NCBI GenBank assembly: GCA_019057355.1
Contig: DXJM01000143.1
Span: forward strand, 1-5,392
Reading direction: 5' to 3'
DNA: 5,392 nt
DNA from: Promethearchaeota archaeon
GTDB lineage: Archaea > Asgardarchaeota > Lokiarchaeia > Sigyniarchaeales > SOKP01
Positions 1 to 4,770 of the stretch are shown here, one piece after another (within the stretch, counting starts at the first letter, position 1; each line of letters opens with the position of its first letter). Under the pieces are notes generated by a model. That model made no database searches. It was not told the origin of the DNA and worked only from the letters and a program-made list of their open reading frames with translations. The position numbers and the translations under genes are program-made.

Positions 1-44
1 ATTCAAATAAAATAATTAATATTCTATTCTAAATTCATAAAGGT

Positions 45-1109
45 ATGAGAAAGACTATTGCTATAACTAAAGGAGATGGAATAGGTCCTGAAGTTATTGA
101 TGAAGGTCTTAAAATATTAAAATTAATAAGCAATTATACTGATAACGAATTTATATTTAAAGAAGCACCTGCCGGAGGTGCTATATGGAAGGAAAAAGGT
201 GAAAGCCTCCCAAAGAAATCATTTGAAACTATTAAAAGTTCTGATGCTCTATTATTTGGCGCAATAGGACTTCCAGGATTGCCCCAAGGCGTGGCTGAAT
301 TTGCTATTTTTAAGATAAGGCAAGATCTTGATTTATACGTGAATTTGAGACCTATTAAACTCTACGATGCCTTAAGAGATAGGTGTCCTCTGAAGGAAGA
401 ATTTATCGGAAACGGGATAAATATTACATTTGTAAGAGAAAATACGGAAGGCCTTTATAAGAATATAGGATATTTAAAAGATGATGAAGCTCAGAATATA
501 ATGCCTTACACGAGGAAAGGGTGCGAGCGTATTATAAAATATGCATTTGATTATGCTACAAATAACAATTATTCAAAAATAACCTCCGTGGATAAGGCAA
601 ATCTATTAAAAACATCCCAGCTTTGGCGTAATATTTTTCATGAAATTGCCCAGGATTACCCACTTTTAAAGATTGAAGATATTTATATCGATGCATTTTG
701 TCAATGGTTAATAAGAACACCTTACATGTATGAAATCGTAGTTACTGAGAACATGTTTGGTGATATAATAAGTGATGAAGGAGCATTCTTAATTGGAAGT
801 TTAGGAATGGCATCAAGTGGAAATATTCACCCTGGAAAAGTTTCAATGTATGAACCAATTCATGGTTCTGCACCAGATATCGCTGGAAAAGGTATTGCAA
901 ATCCTATTGGAACAATTCTCAGTGTAAAATTAATGATGCAAGAATCATTTGATCAAACCACCATAGGAAATGAAATAGAAAAATCAGTAGAAGATGCCTT
1001 GCTCGAAGGCAGAACCGTTGATATTAAACATCCAAATTTAAAAATCCTTTCAACAAAAGAGATGGGAGATTTAATATCTGAAAAATTGAAAATTCTCCTA
1101 AAGAAATAA
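45..1109 (+). CDS. Isocitrate/isopropylmalate dehydrogenase family protein, 3-isopropylmalate-dehydrogenase-like (LeuB-like)
   Basis: A cytosolic metal- and NAD-dependent oxidative decarboxylase of 354 residues, a normal full length for the family. Visible motifs are the N-terminal GDGIGPEV (10-17), the arginines R92, R102 and R131 that bind the malate moiety, RENTEGLY with catalytic Y138, VDKAN with catalytic K184, and the metal-binding D216, D240 and D244. The cofactor loop DIAGKGIANP (278-287) is the NAD type, with Asp where NADP enzymes have Lys. Aligned on R92 against the Thermus isopropylmalate dehydrogenase loop (E87, L90, L91), this protein has E85, I88 and F89, which suits a hydrophobic isopropyl group. 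The CPLKEEF stretch (114-120) also resembles LeuB. These point to leucine biosynthesis, but RENTEGLY is also found in homoisocitrate dehydrogenase-like relatives and no leuA/C/D gene is in view, so the substrate is not settled. The ATG is the first start after an in-frame TAA at 30-32. A paralogue follows 97 bases downstream. Confidence 0.9.
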   Translation: MRKTIAITKGDGIGPEVIDEGLKILKLISNYTDNEFIFKEAPAGGAIWKEKGESLPKKSFETIKSSDALLFGAIGLPGLPQGVAEFAIFKIRQDLDLYVNLRPIKLYDALRDRCPLKEEFIGNGINITFVRENTEGLYKNIGYLKDDEAQNIMPYTRKGCERIIKYAFDYATNNNYSKITSVDKANLLKTSQLWRNIFHEIAQDYPLLKIEDIYIDAFCQWLIRTPYMYEIVVTENMFGDIISDEGAFLIGSLGMASSGNIHPGKVSMYEPIHGSAPDIAGKGIANPIGTILSVKLMMQESFDQTTIGNEIEKSVEDALLEGRTVDIKHPNLKILSTKEMGDLISEKLKILLKK

Positions 1110-1126
1110 TTTAATTATAAATTAAA
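1110..1126. repeat. Short AT-only inverted repeat after the first dehydrogenase gene
   Basis: TTTAAT (1110-1115) and ATTAAA (1121-1126) form a 6-bp inverted repeat around a 5-base loop, directly after the stop codon. It contains only A-T pairs and is weak; in DNA this AT-rich it may occur by chance. It has no T run next to it, so it does not form a classic hairpin terminator. Confidence 0.2.
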
Positions 1127-1150
1127 ATTACCATAAGATAGTAGCAGATC

Positions 1151-1156
1151 TTTTTT
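1151..1156 (+). terminator. Possible oligo-T transcription end after the first dehydrogenase gene
   Basis: A T6 run lies 41 bases after the stop codon in the 97-base gap between the two dehydrogenase genes. Archaeal RNA polymerase commonly terminates at T tracts without a stable hairpin. If it works, the two genes would be at least partly separate transcripts. A T6 run is short and the DNA is AT-rich, so confidence is low. Confidence 0.3.
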
Positions 1157-1175
1157 GATGATTTGAACGACAATA

Positions 1176-1196
1176 AAATTTTAATTAATTTAAATA
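1176..1196 (+). promoter_or_regulatory. Possible promoter (TATA-like A/T block) of the second dehydrogenase gene
   Basis: An uninterrupted A/T block of 21 bases ends 10 bases before the ATG at 1207. Its left part (about 1178-1185) is centred about 26 bases before the ATG, the spacing expected of an archaeal TATA box for a leaderless or near-leaderless transcript. GTGAG (1197-1201) just before the ATG could instead act as a weak ribosome binding site. No clear BRE is visible. Confidence 0.3.
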
Positions 1197-1206
1197 GTGA
1201 GAGAAA

Positions 1207-2370
1207 ATGGCAAAGTATAAAATCGTGGTTTTACCGGGTGATGGAATTGGGCCAGAGGTGATAAAAGAAGCACTAAAAGTCTTGGGGATAATTGAAGAAA
1301 ACTTCAATACGATCAATTTTGAATTCATAGAATATGAATGTGGCGGACAATATTGGTTAAAAATGAATCGTAAGGAAGAATGGCCCGTGGAGGCATATGA
1401 AACATGTAAAAATGAATCAGATGCCATCTTGTTAGGAGCGATCGGATGGACTGATCCTGCTACCGGAAAAACTGTTTCATATCCTGATGGTAAAATGGTA
1501 GGACTTGACATTCTTTTTGGATTAAGATTTGGGTTGGATCTCTATGCGAACATTAGACCTACTAAGCTATATGAGGGGATACAACACAAAATTTCTGGTG
1601 AATTTAAGCAAGTTTGGAAACCCAAAAATGTAGATTTTGTATCAATAAGAGAAAATACGGAAGATTTATATGCTGATACCCACGGGTATCTCAAGAGAAA
1701 TGAATCTATTGAAGTTGCGACGGATTGCAGATTAATTACACGGAAGGGGTCTGAAAGAGTAATTAAGTATGCATTTGAATATTGTAAGAGAAGAAATAAA
1801 GGTTCACCCAAAGATGGCAAGCTAAGGGTGACATGTGTGGATAAAAGCAACGTTACCGCCGGATGTAAATTATTCCGTAAAATATATCAGGAAATTGCAC
1901 CTAAATATCCAAATATTGAACAAGATTATGCTTTTATAGATGCATTCACTCAATGGATAATTCGTACGCCAGAATGGTTTGATGTTTGCGTGATTCCAAA
2001 CATGTTTGGAGATATTGCAACAGATCTTGCTGCTGTTCTTCAAGGAAGCTTAGGAATGGCCGCTAGTGGTAATGTAGGAGATACTCACGGAATGTTTGAA
2101 CCCATACACGGTTCTGCACCTAAACATACCGGGAAGAATATTATAAATCCAATAGCAACAATATCAGCAACCCAAATGATGTTAGAGTGGTTATCAATCA
2201 AGAACAATAATGATTCAGAATTAAACAAAGCTTCCAATCTAATTGAAGAAGCGATTGGTTTAGTCCTTAAAGAAGGGCGTGTCAGAACTTATGATTTAGG
2301 AGGAAATTCAAGTACATCAGCTGTAGGAGATGCCATTTGCCAAAAGTTAAAAGAAATCTCCTCTTCTTAA
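1207..2370 (+). CDS. Isocitrate/isopropylmalate dehydrogenase family protein, second paralogue with altered substrate and cofactor loops
   Basis: A 387-residue cytosolic oxidative decarboxylase of the same superfamily as its upstream neighbour. It keeps GDGIGPEV (11-18), the substrate arginines R107, R117 and R148, RENTEDLY with catalytic Y155, VDKSN with catalytic K213, and the metal ligands D245, D269 and D273, so it should be active. The substrate loop before R107 (L100, D101, L103, F104) has neither the Ser/Asn pair of isocitrate dehydrogenase nor the Glu of isopropylmalate dehydrogenase. The cofactor loop KHTGKNIINP (306-315) carries Lys where NAD enzymes have Asp, as in NADP isocitrate dehydrogenases, although the second position is His rather than Tyr. 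It is longer than its neighbour, mainly through extra residues around 82-98 and 125-141. RENTED and NMFGDIATDLAA recall isocitrate or tartrate dehydrogenases, so the substrate is left open. The ATG is the first start after an in-frame TGA at 1198-1200. The gene converges on the GTPase gene with a 35-base gap. Confidence 0.9.
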   Translation: MAKYKIVVLPGDGIGPEVIKEALKVLGIIEENFNTINFEFIEYECGGQYWLKMNRKEEWPVEAYETCKNESDAILLGAIGWTDPATGKTVSYPDGKMVGLDILFGLRFGLDLYANIRPTKLYEGIQHKISGEFKQVWKPKNVDFVSIRENTEDLYADTHGYLKRNESIEVATDCRLITRKGSERVIKYAFEYCKRRNKGSPKDGKLRVTCVDKSNVTAGCKLFRKIYQEIAPKYPNIEQDYAFIDAFTQWIIRTPEWFDVCVIPNMFGDIATDLAAVLQGSLGMAASGNVGDTHGMFEPIHGSAPKHTGKNIINPIATISATQMMLEWLSIKNNNDSELNKASNLIEEAIGLVLKEGRVRTYDLGGNSSTSAVGDAICQKLKEISSS

Positions 2371-2389
2371 TTAATTTTCATTATTGATA

Positions 2390-2397
2390 TTTTTTTT
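2390..2397 (+). terminator. Oligo-T (T8) transcription end of the second dehydrogenase gene
   Basis: A T8 run lies 19 bases after the stop codon, in the 35-base gap between two convergent genes. It has the form of an archaeal oligo-T terminator for the + strand. On the opposite strand it is an A run, and no T run follows the GTPase stop codon, so transcripts of that gene probably extend antisense into the 3' end of this dehydrogenase gene. Confidence 0.5.
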
Positions 2398-2405
2398 ATG
2401 TTAAT

Positions 2406-3959
2406 TTAACCCTTTATTGTTGAAAGCATCACGTTTAGTTCATCAAAAATCTCTAATCGATATTCTCCACTAATTTTAAAAAAGAGTAAGGACACCATTT
2501 TATTTTCTAACATTTCATTAACATTCATTTCCTCCATTAAATTAGACCATACAAGATCTTCAGATATTCGTATCCCAATTAGAACAACCTTGTTTTCCCT
2601 GACAGTTTTAATAATCTTCATCACGATCTCATTCCAAGAAGGGGGTACGTGCTTTCTTTCTCTTGCGTCAAAAATGCAAAAAACACCATCATCTTCTTCT
2701 GAAATTGTAAAAGTATCATACAGATAATTTTTTAGAACCAGACCATTCGAATATTCGTATTTTTTTTCGTCCTTGCTGTCTTTTATTTTGGCATATTTCC
2801 CTAATTGGTTTATTTCTGTGAAAATCTGGAGCCCAGGACTCCAGAACGCGTTTTCTGCTATAAAAGTTAAGGATAATTTGCCTTTTTCGTTCAATATAGA
2901 ATAAATCTCTTTTGATAATGCTTCTTTCATTCTTTCTTCTTCTTTTTCTCTGCTCCTTATGATAAAATGATATGAAATCAAGACAAAAGCATCTTCAATA
3001 TTCATTCCAGATAATGCACTTGTTTCTATATAAGAGATACGTGTAGTTCCTTTTTGAGAAAGATAAGATGCCTTTTTTGAGCCTTCTTCAGAACTTATTA
3101 CTCTTTTATCTTCTAAATCAGCTTTATTCCCTATAATCGTAATAGGCAGGTCGTCATCTTCGAGAAAATCATTAAGTTCTTCAATCCACGCATCAAGATT
3201 TTCAAAACTTTCACGATTAGTGATATCAAATACAACAAAAGCAGCTTGAGCTCCTAAATAATATGCTTTTCTAAATCGCTTGAAATATTTTTGGGCACCA
3301 ACATCAAAAAGTGAGAGGGCAATTTTATTTCCAAATGCATCGAATTCATGAGAGAGAATATTTAATCCTATTGTAGCTCTATAGTCCTTAGTAAATTTAT
3401 TTTCAACAAATCTTCTCACAATAGAGGTTTTTCCAACTTCATGGTCCCCTATTATTATGAATTTAAATCTATAAATACCTCCAGATTCCAATCTTAATTG
3501 ATATACTTGATGCTTCAATCTTTGAGAAGCATGAACAGATTGGTCAAAATGAGGGAGGATGAATTGAATATTATCATCTTCACTAGCATTGAGAATTTGG
3601 GCAACTTTTTCTGCCAAGAAAAATGCATAGGGTGAATATTTGTCAATAGATGCCATGTTATTGATGACCAAGCTTAAGGTTATTTTTTCATCAACACTTA
3701 TAAAAAGAAGCCTGTGATCATCTGTATCAAATGAAGCATTACCAAACTTTTTAAATGAAAATTCATCTCTAATTCTTTCTAAAATAGGGTTTACTATCCC
3801 AGACAAAACAGAAACAATTTCCAAGTCAATATCTTCACGTTTTTCACCACCAATTATCAAGCCATCAGCATCAGAAACAATAATTGCTTCTGTCTCATCA
3901 TTAACATCGATAAAATTCTTCATCAAAGTGGAGAGAAGGTCAGATCTGTTTATTTTCAA
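2406..3959 (-). CDS. Roadblock/LC7-like domain fused to Rab/Arf-like small GTPase, with a C-terminal degenerate GTPase-like domain
   Basis: A 517-residue protein, predicted soluble, with no signal peptide, membrane segment or C-terminal prenylation cysteine. Residues 1-130 resemble a Roadblock/LC7 domain: an opening helix, then a strand-turn AIIVSDADGLIIGG (25-38). Residues 163-335 form a Ras-superfamily GTPase: P-loop GDHEVGKTS (171-179), switch I T196 in YRATIG, G3 DVGAQ (219-223), NKAD (278-281) and ETSALSG (312-318). YYLGAQAAFVVFDIT (233-247) is Rab-like, while DVGxQ is Arf-like. A charged helix (336-356) leads to residues 361-517, which follow the order of a GTPase fold but lack a P-loop and NKxD. 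Roadblock proteins such as bacterial MglB regulate Ras-like GTPases, and Rag GTPases carry one in cis, so control of the attached GTPase, or dimerisation, is inferred. The start is TTG (3957-3959): an in-frame TAG lies 21 bases upstream with no other start between, and the first ATG, at residue 13, would cut the opening helix. Fusions of this sort are typical of Asgard archaea. The cellular role is unknown. Confidence 0.9.
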   Translation of the reverse strand: MKINRSDLLSTLMKNFIDVNDETEAIIVSDADGLIIGGEKREDIDLEIVSVLSGIVNPILERIRDEFSFKKFGNASFDTDDHRLLFISVDEKITLSLVINNMASIDKYSPYAFFLAEKVAQILNASEDDNIQFILPHFDQSVHASQRLKHQVYQLRLESGGIYRFKFIIIGDHEVGKTSIVRRFVENKFTKDYRATIGLNILSHEFDAFGNKIALSLFDVGAQKYFKRFRKAYYLGAQAAFVVFDITNRESFENLDAWIEELNDFLEDDDLPITIIGNKADLEDKRVISSEEGSKKASYLSQKGTTRISYIETSALSGMNIEDAFVLISYHFIIRSREKEEERMKEALSKEIYSILNEKGKLSLTFIAENAFWSPGLQIFTEINQLGKYAKIKDSKDEKKYEYSNGLVLKNYLYDTFTISEEDDGVFCIFDARERKHVPPSWNEIVMKIIKTVRENKVVLIGIRISEDLVWSNLMEEMNVNEMLENKMVSLLFFKISGEYRLEIFDELNVMLSTIKG

Positions 3960-4166
3960 TTGTTTTTTTTCACGATTCTACATGTTCAATTCTATTATAC
4001 GACATAATAAAAATTATCTTTTTTAAACATATTTTTAAATTGTGAGTTGTATTATAAATTTGAATTTTCTTTCGATAATATTTGCAAAAGAGGTAGTATT
4101 GATATTGATTGGACATCTTTTGAATATTAACAGCAGAAAATCCAATAAAAGTTAAAAGGGGATACC
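3960..4166. promoter_or_regulatory. Divergent intergenic region between the GTPase and RING-TPR genes
   Basis: These 207 bases must hold the promoters of both divergent genes. For the GTPase (- strand), TATAATAG read on the minus strand (3992-3999) is centred about 36 bases before the TTG, giving a leader of about 10 bases if transcription starts 26 bases downstream. For the RING-TPR gene (+ strand), TTATAAAT (4052-4059) or the A/T block at 4031-4040 could be TATA boxes, with a leader of 80 or more bases; ATATTAA (4124-4130) is a closer but weaker match. In such AT-rich DNA these assignments are tentative. No operator palindrome, RNA gene or small reading frame of note was seen here. Confidence 0.4.
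4154..4161 (+). promoter_or_regulatory. Shine-Dalgarno-like ribosome binding site of the RING-TPR gene
   Basis: AAAAGGGG ends 5 bases before the ATG at 4167. This is the most convincing ribosome binding site in the window, and it supports that ATG as the start. The match to GGAGG is incomplete. Confidence 0.45.
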
Positions 4167-4739
4167 ATGAAGTGCCTCATATGCCATGATGATATTGATG
4201 AGCTAAATATAGATGAGAGGGTTGATTGCCCTAATAATCATCCTGTCCATGCAGAATGTTTAAAGGATTGGTTTAGCCATTCAAAAAATTGCCCTCTATG
4301 TAACGAGCCTTACCCTCCGCATGTTATTGAGAAATATAATGAGTATTTCCTTCAAAAAAAAATCAAAGAACAGGAAGAATCTAATAGAGAAAGAAAAGAA
4401 CATGAGATTGAAATTATTGCAAGTATTGCTCAAGAAATTGAAGTGAAAAAAATTACAAATGACATTGAAAAACACTTTTTTGAAAATAAAATAGGAGATG
4501 CATTGGATAAAATTGAACTTCTAACTTCAAAGTATGGTAAAAAGCTTAAATTTGAAACAATGTTTCTGAAAGGAAAAGCTAATTATTTGAGAGGTAGATA
4601 TGACATGGCAATAAATTTTCTCTTTAAATTGGTAAAAGAACAATTTGATTATCCCGATGCCTTTTTATTTTTAGGAAAAGCTTATGAAGCCTTAGGTCTT
4701 GAAGATAAGGCGAAATGGGCTTATGAGAGAGTTAAATAA
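4167..4739 (+). CDS. RING-H2 finger protein with C-terminal TPR repeats, putative E3 ubiquitin ligase-like
   Basis: A 190-residue protein. The first 45 residues hold a full RING-H2 zinc finger: C3-x2-C6-x14-C21-x3-H25-x2-H28-x2-C31-x10-C42-x2-C45, all eight ligands present. I5 between the first cysteines, W35 and P43 are at positions that usually contact an E2 enzyme, so E2 binding is plausible. Residues 54-100 are a charged, probably helical or coiled-coil linker. Residues 96-190 look like TPR repeats: a weak one (96-126) and two clear ones (127-161 and 162-190, with FLKGKANYLRGRYDMAI and FLFLGKAYEALGLEDKA), which would bind a partner or substrate. No membrane segment or signal peptide is seen. 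A role as a ubiquitin ligase is inferred from the finger; no E1, E2, ubiquitin or deubiquitinase gene is in the window. The start has an in-frame TAA upstream (4146-4148) and a good ribosome binding site. It is divergent from the Roadblock-GTPase gene. A zinc-finger scaffold without ligase activity is the main alternative. Confidence 0.88.
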   Translation: MKCLICHDDIDELNIDERVDCPNNHPVHAECLKDWFSHSKNCPLCNEPYPPHVIEKYNEYFLQKKIKEQEESNRERKEHEIEIIASIAQEIEVKKITNDIEKHFFENKIGDALDKIELLTSKYGKKLKFETMFLKGKANYLRGRYDMAINFLFKLVKEQFDYPDAFLFLGKAYEALGLEDKAKWAYERVK

Positions 4740-4740
4740 C

Positions 4741-4748
4741 TTTTTTTT
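4741..4748 (+). terminator. Oligo-T (T8) run between the RING-TPR and thiD genes
   Basis: A T8 run starts 2 bases after the stop codon of the RING-TPR gene and ends 22 bases before the thiD start. It has the form of an archaeal oligo-T terminator, yet the next gene is so close that any separate thiD promoter would have to overlap this run or the end of the RING-TPR gene. Partial read-through of a two-gene transcript is equally possible. Confidence 0.4.
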
Positions 4749-4770
4749 AGATGAAATCATCTTATGAAAC

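Noticed and set aside
39..44. AAAGGT before the first dehydrogenase ATG as a ribosome binding site
   Set aside because: It touches the start codon with no spacer, so it cannot act as a normal Shine-Dalgarno site. The upstream 44 bases are too few and too AT-rich to name a promoter.
1185..1511. 108-codon reading frame on the minus strand
   Set aside because: It lies antisense to the second dehydrogenase gene, whose catalytic motifs are intact. The translated protein is low in charged residues, rich in Ser/Pro, and resembles no family I know.
1542..1850. 102-codon reading frame on the minus strand
   Set aside because: It is antisense to conserved RENTED and VDKSN parts of the second dehydrogenase. 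The composition looks like a reverse-strand shadow with no recognisable domain.
3960..4166. Small gene or RNA hidden in the divergent region
   Set aside because: The longest start-to-stop run I noted is about 14 codons (from 3982), and I see no tRNA-like cloverleaf, riboswitch core or GC-rich structured block.
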